From NCBI GenBank assembly GCA_937907525.1, contig CALCIB010000238.1:1-28349 (forward strand): DNA of 28,349 bases. Direction: 5' to 3'. The translations under genes were made by a program, and so were the position numbers. Under the pieces are notes generated by a model that worked only from the letters and a program-made list of their open reading frames with translations, was not told the DNA's origin and searched no databases. Positions 15,052 through 22,797 of this stretch are shown one piece after another (position 1 is the stretch's first letter; the number at the start of each line of letters is the position of its first letter). Origin of the DNA: an uncultured Planctomycetales bacterium (GTDB taxonomy: Bacteria > Planctomycetota > Planctomycetia > Isosphaerales > Isosphaeraceae).

Positions 15052-16110
15052 TCAGGGCTTGGGCGGATCGAGGGGCGGGACGTCGTCGAAATCGTCGTCG
15101 ACGGGATCGATCTCGGCCCTGGGCTTGGTTTCGGGCTCGGTCTTGGGCTTCGACGGGATCGGGCGGTTTTCGGGTCGCGCCGGGCGCGGGTCGGGGACGG
15201 CCGCGGGGAGGTCCTCGTCGTTGACGGCCGACGGTCGTCGCGCGGGCTTGGCCGGGGGGAGGGGGTCCAGGTCGTCGTCCTCGTCGATCGGCTCGGGGCG
15301 GACGACGCGGGGGCGGGCCTGGGCCGGGCGGTCGGCGGGTCGGGGGGCGTCGCCGTCGATGACGATCGCGTCGTCCTCGACGATCCGGCCGGGGACGACC
15401 GGGGTCGGCAGCGCGGTCTTCTCGGCGAGGAGGGCCTGGAGGACGCCGGCCTCGGCGGTGACCGGCAGCGTGCCGTTGACGGCGAGGATCTCGGCGACGG
15501 CGACCGGGCGGCCGTAGTAGTTCATGTTCGCCCGCCAGTCGATCTGGAGCGTCCCCCCCTCGGCCGAGACGCCGGCGAAGACGCCGCGGCTGTTGGAGTA
15601 GGAAAGGATCTCGGACTTCAGGGCGACGTCGGTGGCGGCCTCGAACCGCTTGCCCGCGGGACCGGCGGCCACGCCGACGTCCACGCCCAGGGTCAGCTTG
15701 TCGCGGCCCTGGATGAAGCGGTCCAGCCCGCGGTGGGACTGGAAGACGAGGATCAAATCGGTCCTCTGCGCGCCGACCTGGACGCCGAAGCTGCCACCGG
15801 CCAGGCGGATGAAGACCGGGTTGCTCCACGAGCCGTCGGGCTGATGGACCAGAAGCACGCCGCGGCCGAAGCGGGCGCCGATGACGAAGCCGGCCTTGAG
15901 CATGTTCGGCACGATCACGATCCCGCGGGCGTCGCGCATCACCAGCCGGGGCATGCCGGTCTTGGGGTTGCGCGTCACCTCGCTCATCGCCTCGATCGCC
16001 TGGCCGATCACCACGTCCGGCGGTTTTTGCAATTGCGCCGTCGCGGACGTCGCGAGGGTCAGCGCGAGCAACAAGGCGACGGGCGGCGTTCGCTTCGGGA
16101 TCGACGTCAT
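15052..16110 (-). CDS. Secreted SYLF-domain lipid-binding protein
   Basis: The 352-residue protein begins at 16110 with a signal peptide ending ATSATA at about residue 25. Residues 30-205 form a SYLF/Ysc84 domain (ARGIVIVPNMLKAGFVIGAR, GRGVLLVHQPDGSWSNPVF, GGSFGVQVGAQRTDLILVFQ), known from lipid-binding proteins. The region from about 250 to 352 is a disordered tail of Pro, Arg and acidic residues ending DVPPLDPPKP, longer than in usual SYLF proteins. A good promoter lies 41 nt upstream. It probably binds membrane lipids in the periplasm; the tail may bind another partner, which is inference. Confidence 0.88.
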   Translation of the reverse strand: MTSIPKRTPPVALLLALTLATSATAQLQKPPDVVIGQAIEAMSEVTRNPKTGMPRLVMRDARGIVIVPNMLKAGFVIGARFGRGVLLVHQPDGSWSNPVFIRLAGGSFGVQVGAQRTDLILVFQSHRGLDRFIQGRDKLTLGVDVGVAAGPAGKRFEAATDVALKSEILSYSNSRGVFAGVSAEGGTLQIDWRANMNYYGRPVAVAEILAVNGTLPVTAEAGVLQALLAEKTALPTPVVPGRIVEDDAIVIDGDAPRPADRPAQARPRVVRPEPIDEDDDLDPLPPAKPARRPSAVNDEDLPAAVPDPRPARPENRPIPSKPKTEPETKPRAEIDPVDDDFDDVPPLDPPKP

Positions 16111-16150
16111 GGGAGGCTCGCCGGTTCGTGGGAGACGGAGTTTCCGGCGG

Positions 16151-16179
16151 GTTTTACAGCCGATCGGATTTTCCGTCAA
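16151..16179 (-). promoter_or_regulatory. Sigma-70-like promoter for the SYLF gene
   Basis: On the minus strand TTGACG (16179-16174) and TAAAAC (16156-16151) are separated by 17 nt, with five and four matches to the consensus. The start codon at 16110 lies 40 nt beyond the -10 box. Confidence 0.5.
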
Positions 16180-16214
16180 GCCGGCGCGTCACGCCTCGCG
16201 GCGAGGCCCGGAAG

Positions 16215-16472
16215 TCATTCGATCTCCCCGTCCTCGTTGCAATAGCAGGCGTCGGAGCCGTACTTGTGCCACTCGTCGCGCTCGGCGACGAGCTCCGCCA
16301 GGCGGGCGAGGATGGCCTCCTTGTCCTTGAGGACCAGGTCGTCGTCGACGAGGGTCGCGGGAGCGTCGTCGTCGGCGACGAGGACGACCTCGTGGGCCAG
16401 GCCCGCGTCTTGAAGCGCCTGCTGGACGTCCCGACCGGTCGCGCCCTCGGCCGTCCTGTGGAGGGTGAGCAT
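16215..16472 (-). CDS. Small acidic protein of unknown function
   Basis: The 85-residue protein has a strong ribosome site (AAAGGAG, 5 nt spacing) before its ATG, so it is very likely real. It reads as beta-alpha-beta (MLTLHRTAEGATGRDVQQAL, then HEVVLVADDD), then LVLKDKEAILARLAELVAER, then a tail with DACYCNEDGEIE holding two Cys in CYC. The layout resembles a glutaredoxin or GST N-terminal half, but the CxxC redox motif is missing at the N-terminus. I do not recognise the family with confidence. Confidence 0.7.
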   Translation of the reverse strand: MLTLHRTAEGATGRDVQQALQDAGLAHEVVLVADDDAPATLVDDDLVLKDKEAILARLAELVAERDEWHKYGSDACYCNEDGEIE

Positions 16473-16590
16473 CGCGTCTCCTTTCTCGGGCGCCCTGGCT
16501 CGGGACGTTCGCGGACGACGATCCCGGGACCGTTCACGTTCGCCTGGCGCGCGCGATCCCGCGAGGGCCCGGAATCGGGCCGGCCGCGGC

Positions 16591-17937
16591 TCAACTCGCG
16601 CCCCGGCGACGCCGCTTCCGCCGCCACTTGAGGAAACGCTCGCGCGGGGCGTGGTACGCCCCCATGGTATGCATGGCGACGATCGAGAGCCAGGCCGCGA
16701 GCAGCCAGCAGGTCAGACTCGCGGCGATGTAGACCCAGAACGCCCGGTCGCGCAGGGCCAGCGCGGCCGCGAAGGCGATCCCGACGACGGCGAAGAGGGC
16801 CGCGACCGTCAGGCTGAGCCCGAGGAACGACGGGCCGAGCCGCGCGATCGCGACGAGGACCGCCCCAGGCCGGGCCGCCAGGGCGTCGTCATGTAGGAAC
16901 GTCATCATGAGCGCCATCAGGGCGTAAGGGAGCCCGGCCAATCCGAGGGCCGCGGCCGCCAGCGGGCTCCACGACCCGTCCGACGAGGCCAGCGCCATCC
17001 AGTAGGTCGCCAGCGGCAGCAGGCCGACGCCCGCCCCGAGCACGATCCAGACGAGCCAGGAACCCAGGCCGTCCAGGAGGCCGTCGGCGTTGCGGTCGGG
17101 AGGGCGGGGCGGCGGACGCTCCCCCTCGCTCGACGCCGCCAGCACCCGCGCCAGGTATCGGAGATCGTAGATCATGACCAGGGGCGACAGGATCACGACG
17201 GGCAACGCCGAGATCAGGGCGATCAGGCGGCCGATCGAGGGCGTTCCCAGCAGTTCGGCGTCGGCGAGGACGGTCAGGCAATACTCTGGAGCCAGGCAGC
17301 CCATCACCCAGCCCGAGATCCCGATCGCCGCGACCATCGCCAGACCCTCGCCCCCCCGCGCCGGGTAGAAGAGATGCGGCGGAAACCACGGGTCCAAACA
17401 CCGCGGCTCGGCGTCTTCCCGCTCCCTCCTCGCTCTCCGATCCCGCGGGGAGAGAGGCGGGCGGGGCGTGGCGTCCTCGACCTCCTCCCGAGACTCCTCC
17501 GAGGTCCGCGCCGACGCCGAGGTCGGCGCGGGCGGGATCGGGGCCAGTTCATAGGTCTCCCGCCGGTCCCGCTCGCGGTCGGCCGTCTCGGCGGGCGGCG
17601 CGGGCTCGCCCAGGGCTTCGGCCTCGTCGGGCCGCGGTTCGACGAGGCCGTCCATGCGGGGGGGCGGCGCGGCTGGGACGAGGTCGTACGTCCCCCGCCA
17701 GTTCCATTCGTCCTCCACGTCCTCCTCGACCGCCGGCTCGGCCGGCGCGGCTTCGGGGCCCCGCCGGAGCATCTCCAACACGTCGTCGTCCGACACCGTC
17801 TTGGGCGGAGGGACCGACGCCCCCTCGGGAATCCGGAGCGCGCGACCGCAACTCGGACAGCGCCCGCCCTCGCCGGGTTCCATCCTCGCCGTCCTCAACC
17901 GCCGTCCGCAAGGACAGACCAGGGTCGTCACGCCCAT
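16591..17937 (-). CDS. Zinc-ribbon protein with six membrane helices
   Basis: The 448-residue protein starts at 17937 (MGVTTLVCPCGRRL). An N-terminal zinc ribbon uses C8, C10, C27 and C30 (VCPCG...RCPSCG). A long acidic, Pro-rich linker spans about 40-190, with two similar blocks NWRGTYDLVPAAP (79-91) and RRETYELAPIPPAP (126-139). Six hydrophobic segments follow at about 198-220, 236-258, 292-315, 325-347, 368-393 and 400-424, then a very basic tail (KWRRKRRRRGAS). Zinc ribbon plus membrane bundle is common in uncharacterised planctomycete proteins; the role is unknown. The frame stays open upstream to 20001, but that part is antisense-free shadow of the hydrolase gene. Confidence 0.82.
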   Translation of the reverse strand: MGVTTLVCPCGRRLRTARMEPGEGGRCPSCGRALRIPEGASVPPPKTVSDDDVLEMLRRGPEAAPAEPAVEEDVEDEWNWRGTYDLVPAAPPPRMDGLVEPRPDEAEALGEPAPPAETADRERDRRETYELAPIPPAPTSASARTSEESREEVEDATPRPPLSPRDRRARREREDAEPRCLDPWFPPHLFYPARGGEGLAMVAAIGISGWVMGCLAPEYCLTVLADAELLGTPSIGRLIALISALPVVILSPLVMIYDLRYLARVLAASSEGERPPPRPPDRNADGLLDGLGSWLVWIVLGAGVGLLPLATYWMALASSDGSWSPLAAAALGLAGLPYALMALMMTFLHDDALAARPGAVLVAIARLGPSFLGLSLTVAALFAVVGIAFAAALALRDRAFWVYIAASLTCWLLAAWLSIVAMHTMGAYHAPRERFLKWRRKRRRRGAS

Positions 17938-17996
17938 CGCGATCACTCGCTCGTTCGCCCCGCCGGGCGGCGACGCCGCGTCGCCGCGTGACGACG

Positions 17997-18026
17997 ATTG
18001 TAGGGGCGCGACCGCCGCCGCTTCAA
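17997..18026 (-). promoter_or_regulatory. Sigma-70-like promoter for the zinc-ribbon membrane protein
   Basis: On the minus strand TTGAAG (18026-18021) and TACAAT (18002-17997) are 18 nt apart, with four and five matches to the consensus. The -10 box lies 59 nt before the start codon at 17937. Confidence 0.5.
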
Positions 18027-18116
18027 GGACAATTGTGGGAGAAAGTCGATCGAGCCGCCCGGGTCGCGCGGCGGGCGAGCGTGAACCGCTCCGGCGGTTC
18101 GGGGACCTAAGAGGGT

Positions 18117-20045
18117 TCAGCGGATGATGCGAAGGTCCGGGGGTGCGTCGTCGCGGGCGATCCGGGGGCGGGCGCGGGGGTCGGCGACGGCTTCGTCGAA
18201 GCGGAGCGGGGTGCGGCCCTCGGGGCGCGCGGGCCGCTCGGCGAGGGTCTCGCCGGAGGCCATGGCGGTCGCGTCGTCGGCGTACTGGTTGTAGTGGAGC
18301 GTGAGGATCCGGCGCATCTCGACGATGGCGGGCTCGGTCTGCTGGGCGCTGTGGCCGCTGGAGACGACCAGTTCGGACATCGCGCCCTCGAGGTGGGCGC
18401 TCAGGTACGGCACGACGCCGTCGCCGCCGTCGGGGAGGGGCTCCTTGCCGTCGTAGCCGATGATCGAGTGATAGGGGACGTCCTCGCTCATCGGGAGTTT
18501 GGAGACGGCCAGGAGCACCGGGTTGGCCGGCCGGAGCTGGGCGATGCTCGTGGCGTAGCGACGATCGCGGAACTCCCAACCCAGGTCGTCGCGGCCGTTG
18601 AGCTTCGCGAGCGCCCCCTGGATGTCCACGACGTCCCGAGGGACCCGGATCAAGCGCGAGGCGATCCGGCTGATCCAGGCGTCGCCCATCGGGCTGCCGC
18701 GGTGGGGCGTGGAGATGAAGACCACGCGGTCGACCGTCGGCACCGGGGCGAAGAACATGGAATCCAGCAACATCCGCTTGGGCTCGTCGGCCAGCACGAC
18801 GTCGTCGGGCGACTTGCCGGACGCCGCGGTCCAGAGGATGTCTCGGCTGTCGCTCATCATCAACCGCGAGAGGACTCCCCCCATGCTGTGGCCGATGACG
18901 ACCATCCGGTCGAACGCGGGGTCGCGGCCGTAAGGGTCGAAGTCGTCCCGGATCGTGATCAGCGACGACCGCAGCCGAGCCGCCGAGGTGAGGATCGGAT
19001 TGCCCGTGGAGTAGAAGAACATCCAGAATTGATAGCGCTTGCGTAGTTCGGGGTCGCCGCGGAGTTCGTTGACGGCGTCGGCCCAGGCGCTGGGGTTGGA
19101 CATGAGGCCGTGGACGAAGACGACGGGGATCTTCCCCGGCTGGTAGGGGTCGACCATGAAGATGCCGGTCTTGCCGTCGAACTCCGAGGGGTAGAGGACG
19201 GCCAGGCTGCCGACCAGGTCGAGGTTCTTCTCGTGGAACTGGCGGGCCAGGCCGACGGTCATGTCGTAGGCCATGGGCGTGGGGACGCCGCCGTCGGGCG
19301 TCCAGAGCATGTCGGGTTCGGCGATCGGGTCGTGCAGTTCCAGGACGGCCGAGGGCTCGTCGCCGCGACCGGGTCGGAGCACGGCCGAGGCCGCTCGGAA
19401 GAGTTGCGCGGGGAAGTATTTTTCCGACGGGTCGGTAAGGTCGACGGCCCCCTCGACGGTCTTGCTCCGCCGTTCGACGGGCCGGGCCATCTGGATCACC
19501 ACCGGCGCGCCGACCCCTCCTCGGCCGACCGTCTCGCGGATCCCCTTGACCTGGAACTCGCGGGAGGGGAGCACCTCTTGCCAGAGCGCGGCCTCGTACA
19601 ATCCGATCCGGCCGGAGACGCCGATCCCGGACTGGCGCAGGGCCTCGGCCCAGTTCATTCCTTTTTCGGATTTGGCGCGGCGGTCGGCGGTCGCCAGCAT
19701 GTACTCGATCGCCTTGCGGTAGGCGTCGCGGGCGTCGGCTTGCATGGCCGAGGGCTCGGCCTCCGCGCTCCCGGCGGCGACGACCGGCAGGACCTGAAGC
19801 GCCGCGTCTCGGAAGTAGCCGATCGCGAAGCGGGGGTGTTTGCGGTCGAGTTCCAGCCCGGTACGGATCAGGGCGTGGGCGCGGAGGTTTTGCGCCGGCG
19901 CGTCGGAGGAGGTCTCGACGACCTCGTGGGTCTCGCGACCGATGATCGGCTTCTGATGCACCACGATCGACGCGCAGCCGCCGCCGGTCGCGCCGAAGCA
20001 CGCCATGGCCAGCAGCAACCAGCCCCCGCGCCGTCGCCTCGTCAT
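18117..20045 (-). CDS. Lipoprotein alpha/beta hydrolase (esterase/lipase-like)
   Basis: The 642-residue protein starts at 20045 with a basic end, a hydrophobic stretch and a lipobox (TGGGCAS, C24), so it should be lipid-anchored. Residues 30-310 form a helical/beta extension with no known motif. The hydrolase domain follows: IPVVFVHGLMSNPSAW (oxyanion region), the elbow GHSMGG with nucleophile S387, D542 in GGDGVVPY and H565 in SSGHSAQQ. ISTPHRGSP matches triacylglycerol lipase-like enzymes and PGAP1-like families. It likely hydrolyses an ester at the cell envelope; the substrate is unknown. A 9-bp dyad lies just upstream at 20081-20110. Confidence 0.88.
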   Translation of the reverse strand: MTRRRRGGWLLLAMACFGATGGGCASIVVHQKPIIGRETHEVVETSSDAPAQNLRAHALIRTGLELDRKHPRFAIGYFRDAALQVLPVVAAGSAEAEPSAMQADARDAYRKAIEYMLATADRRAKSEKGMNWAEALRQSGIGVSGRIGLYEAALWQEVLPSREFQVKGIRETVGRGGVGAPVVIQMARPVERRSKTVEGAVDLTDPSEKYFPAQLFRAASAVLRPGRGDEPSAVLELHDPIAEPDMLWTPDGGVPTPMAYDMTVGLARQFHEKNLDLVGSLAVLYPSEFDGKTGIFMVDPYQPGKIPVVFVHGLMSNPSAWADAVNELRGDPELRKRYQFWMFFYSTGNPILTSAARLRSSLITIRDDFDPYGRDPAFDRMVVIGHSMGGVLSRLMMSDSRDILWTAASGKSPDDVVLADEPKRMLLDSMFFAPVPTVDRVVFISTPHRGSPMGDAWISRIASRLIRVPRDVVDIQGALAKLNGRDDLGWEFRDRRYATSIAQLRPANPVLLAVSKLPMSEDVPYHSIIGYDGKEPLPDGGDGVVPYLSAHLEGAMSELVVSSGHSAQQTEPAIVEMRRILTLHYNQYADDATAMASGETLAERPARPEGRTPLRFDEAVADPRARPRIARDDAPPDLRIIR

Positions 20046-20080
20046 CCGCCCCCCTTCGCGTCCGAACCGTCGCGCCCGAT

Positions 20081-20110
20081 GGGAAATCGCGGGGATCTTA
20101 ACGATTTCCC
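20081..20110. promoter_or_regulatory. Perfect 9-bp dyad upstream of the lipoprotein hydrolase
   Basis: GGGAAATCG (20081-20089) and CGATTTCCC (20102-20110) are exact reverse complements around a 12-nt centre. The centre holds TAAGAT on the minus strand (20100-20095), a five-of-six match to a -10 box. The arrangement fits an operator over the hydrolase promoter, though no -35 box is seen. Confidence 0.4.
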
Positions 20111-20266
20111 CGAACCCGTCTGCGCGGGTTTGCCGGAGGCCGGCATGGCGGGCCATCGACTCGTCCAATTCGCCGGCCCGCGCGGTATCATGGGCATGGA
20201 TCGCGCGTTTCGGACGTCTTCGCGTCCGCGACGCCTTTTGGAGCCGGAGTCGAGGGAGGCGCGACC

Positions 20267-20494
20267 ATGACGACGATCACGGTGGAGGAGGCCCAGGCCA
20301 ATCTCTCCCAATTGCTCGACCGACTCGCCCCGGGCGAGGAGTTGGTCGTCACCCGCGACGCCCGGCCGATCGCCCGCCTGGTCGGCCTGCCCGCCGAGAA
20401 GTCCCGCCCCGTATTCGGCCGGGGACGCGGCCATCTCGTCATCCTTTCCGAGGACGACGACCACTTGAAGGACTTCGAGGAATACATGCCGTGA
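20267..20494 (+). CDS. Phd/YefM-type antitoxin
   Basis: The 75-residue protein has the Phd/YefM N-terminal fold: TITVEEAQANLSQLLDRLAPGEELVVTRDARPIARLVGL, the DNA-binding and dimer part at about 3-41. The C-terminal half (about 42-75) is acidic and Gly-rich and should wrap the toxin. It overlaps the PIN toxin gene by GTGA. Antitoxins of this type repress their own operon. Confidence 0.9.
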   Translation: MTTITVEEAQANLSQLLDRLAPGEELVVTRDARPIARLVGLPAEKSRPVFGRGRGHLVILSEDDDHLKDFEEYMP

Positions 20495-20877
20495 GGCTGC
20501 TCCTCGACACCCACGCGCTGCTTTGGTTCCATCTCGGCGACGCTCGTCTGAGCGTCCCGGCGCGAGCCGCGATCGACGACCTCGGCAATCAAAAGCTCGT
20601 CAGCCCGGCGAGCTTCTGGGAACTCGCGATCAAGATCAGCGCCGGGAAGTACGCCCTGAACGTCCCTTACGAGGACTTCATCAGGATGGCCGTCTTCGAC
20701 AACGATTTCGAGATCCTGCCGGTCGAGCCCCGGCATACGGCGGCCATCATCGCCCTGCCCTTCCACCACAAGGATCCCTTCGACCGCTTGCTGATCGCCC
20801 AGGCGATGGTCGAGGGCGCTTCGATCGTCAGCGTGGACTCAAAGTTCGACCCGTATCCGGTCGCCCGCCTCTGGTGA
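20491..20877 (+). CDS. PIN-domain toxin (VapC-like ribonuclease)
   Basis: The 128-residue protein starts at a GTG that overlaps the antitoxin stop. It has the PIN acidic residues: D6 in LLLDTHALLW, E44 in SFWELAIK, D95/D98 in KDPFDRLLIAQA and D116 in VSVDSKF. These bind Mg2+ or Mn2+ for cleavage of RNA. The DTHALLW and DPFDR forms are typical of PIN toxins paired with Phd-type antitoxins. All catalytic residues are intact, so the toxin should be active when the antitoxin is lost. Confidence 0.92.
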   Translation: MRLLLDTHALLWFHLGDARLSVPARAAIDDLGNQKLVSPASFWELAIKISAGKYALNVPYEDFIRMAVFDNDFEILPVEPRHTAAIIALPFHHKDPFDRLLIAQAMVEGASIVSVDSKFDPYPVARLW

Positions 20878-21054
20878 TCCGGCCCATTTCGCGATCCGTC
20901 TTCTCCCGCGAGGGAGGCCGTTGACGCTTCCCCGAGGCCGTGGCGGTTGGAAAAGTTCGGCGGTCGGTGGACGCCGGAGGTCGAGCGGCCACTATCCTCG
21001 CGCGGTCGCTGGAGGCGAAGTAGGCCGCGTGATTGGCGTCGCCTCCCCGCCGGC

Positions 21055-22596
21055 TCAGGGGGCCATCGGCGCGTCGTCGGGAGCCTGGCCTTGTTGCTCG
21101 CGGAACGCCTTGGGGCCGGTGACGTTCAGGGCGACGCCGCGGCCGTCGGGGGTGATGACGAACAGGGGGAGCCCGCGGTCCAGGTCGTGATCGCGGATCG
21201 CGGCGAGGAACTGAAGGACGTTCTCGACGCGGACGTCGCCGACGGCGACGATCCACATGCCGGGGCGCAGACCCGCGTTGAACGCCGGGCCGGCGGCGAC
21301 GACGCGGTCGACCTCCACGATCGGCCGCGACTTGCCGTCGGGGCCGGGGGCGTCCGCCTCCTTCACTCGAAAACCCAAAGGCGCGATCTCGGGGTTGGTC
21401 GGGCTCTCCGCCAAGGTCACCCGCGCCGTCTGCTCGACGCCGTCGCGGAAGAAGGCGACGGGGACGTCGACGCCCGCCCCCAGGTCGGCGGTGACGTAGC
21501 GCAGGCCGGTCGGGTCGTGGACCTTGCGGCCGTCCATCGCGGTGATGACGTCGCCGGGGCGAAGGTCGGCGCGGGCGGCCGGGCCGTCGGGGATCAGCCC
21601 GCCGACCACCACTCCGTCGGCGTGGGGCGGCAGCTTCAGCGCCTTCGCGGTCTCGTCGTCCAGGGGCCGCAGGGCGACGCCCAAAAAGCCCCGCGTCACC
21701 TTGCCGTCCTTGATGAGCGCCTCGACGATCCGGCGCGCCAGCGACGTCGGGATCGCCAGGCCGATTCCCTCGTAGCCGCCCGACTGGGTGATGATCGCCG
21801 TGTTGATGCCGACGATCTTGCCCGACAGGTCGATCAAGGGCCCGCCGGAGTTGCCGGGGTTGATGGCGGCGTCGGTCTGGATGAACGACTCGTACTCGGC
21901 GATCCGCAGGTCGTTGCGCTCGGTCGCCGAGACGATCCCGGCGGTCACCGAGTGGTCGAACCCCAACGGGCTGCCGATCGCCAGCACCCAGTCGCCGATG
22001 TCCAGCTTGTCCGAGTCCCCCCATCGGGCGGCGGTCTTCAATTCGGCCTTGACCTGAAGGACCGCCAGGTCGGTCTTGGGGTCGGCGCCGACCAGCCGCG
22101 CGGGGACGTCGTCGCGAGGGCCCAGCCGGACGATGATCTGCTCGGCGTCCTGGATGACGTGGTTGTTGGTGACGATGTAGCCTTCGTCGGCGTCGATCAC
22201 CACGCCCGAGCCCAGCTCGCTGCGAAGCCCCTCGTGCTGGGAAGGCGCGCCCAGGGGGAGGCCGTGACGGCCGACGCCGCCGCCGCCGCGATACGAACGG
22301 ACGTTGACCACCGCCGGCGAGACGGCCGTCGTCGCCAGCCGGAACAGCCGCGACGCCTGACTGACGGCCCCGCGCTCGTCCAGCTTGCCGAGCGCTTCGG
22401 TCGCCGCCTGGGCGCGGCCGGCCTCCCACGCCCTTCCGGAGCGCTCCGCGACGAACGGCGCGCCGTAGACCGCCAGCACCGCCACGCTCAAAAGCGCCAG
22501 GATCACGGCGAACCCGCGGCGAAGCGGAGGCGTGGTCGGCCTTGGCGGGGGAGCGTCGTATCCAAACTCGTCATCCGGCCGATCGTCCGACGCCAT
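21055..22596 (-). CDS. HtrA/DegP-type serine protease with two PDZ domains
   Basis: The 513-residue protein has a short cytosolic N-terminus, one membrane helix at about 29-49 (signal anchor) and a trypsin-like domain with H146 (TNNHV), D176 (KTDLAVL) and S250 (PGNSGGPL). Two PDZ domains follow, at about 300-395 (GFLGVALRPL, GPAARADLRPGDVITAMDG) and about 405-500 (GPAFNAGLRPGMWIVAVGD). It should act in the periplasm as an envelope stress protease and chaperone. It is divergent from the first HNH gene, with 200 nt between them, and stands alone. Confidence 0.93.
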   Translation of the reverse strand: MASDDRPDDEFGYDAPPPRPTTPPLRRGFAVILALLSVAVLAVYGAPFVAERSGRAWEAGRAQAATEALGKLDERGAVSQASRLFRLATTAVSPAVVNVRSYRGGGGVGRHGLPLGAPSQHEGLRSELGSGVVIDADEGYIVTNNHVIQDAEQIIVRLGPRDDVPARLVGADPKTDLAVLQVKAELKTAARWGDSDKLDIGDWVLAIGSPLGFDHSVTAGIVSATERNDLRIAEYESFIQTDAAINPGNSGGPLIDLSGKIVGINTAIITQSGGYEGIGLAIPTSLARRIVEALIKDGKVTRGFLGVALRPLDDETAKALKLPPHADGVVVGGLIPDGPAARADLRPGDVITAMDGRKVHDPTGLRYVTADLGAGVDVPVAFFRDGVEQTARVTLAESPTNPEIAPLGFRVKEADAPGPDGKSRPIVEVDRVVAAGPAFNAGLRPGMWIVAVGDVRVENVLQFLAAIRDHDLDRGLPLFVITPDGRGVALNVTGPKAFREQQGQAPDDAPMAP

Positions 22597-22710
22597 GGCT
22601 TGCGCGCCCCCGCCTGAAGGACTCTCGAAGCGGGCGAGCCCCGCGACGGTAGGCTATTGTGAGGGGCCGACGAGTCGAAATCAACGGCGACGGTCGCCGC
22701 CGCCGCCGAC

Positions 22711-22739
22711 TTGCACGCGGGCCGTCTTCGATATACGCT
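22711..22739 (+). promoter_or_regulatory. Candidate promoter of HNH copy 1
   Basis: TTGCAC (22711-22716), 17 nt and TACGCT (22734-22739) match the consensus only modestly. The support is comparative: the copy 2 promoter has the same boxes at the same spacing, and from the -35 box to the start codon both copies measure 87 nt. A TATACG at 22732 is an alternative -10. Confidence 0.4.
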
Positions 22740-22797
22740 TCAAACGCGGTGGATGCCCGCCGACGTGGATCGTTCCCCCCCGGCCGAGGCGCGGACG

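Noticed and set aside
17938..20001. Upstream extension of the zinc-ribbon gene to 20001
   Set aside because: The frame stays open, but the extra part is a shifted reading of the lipoprotein hydrolase on the same strand, Arg/Pro-rich and without domains. The zinc ribbon begins naturally at 17937 and has its own promoter.
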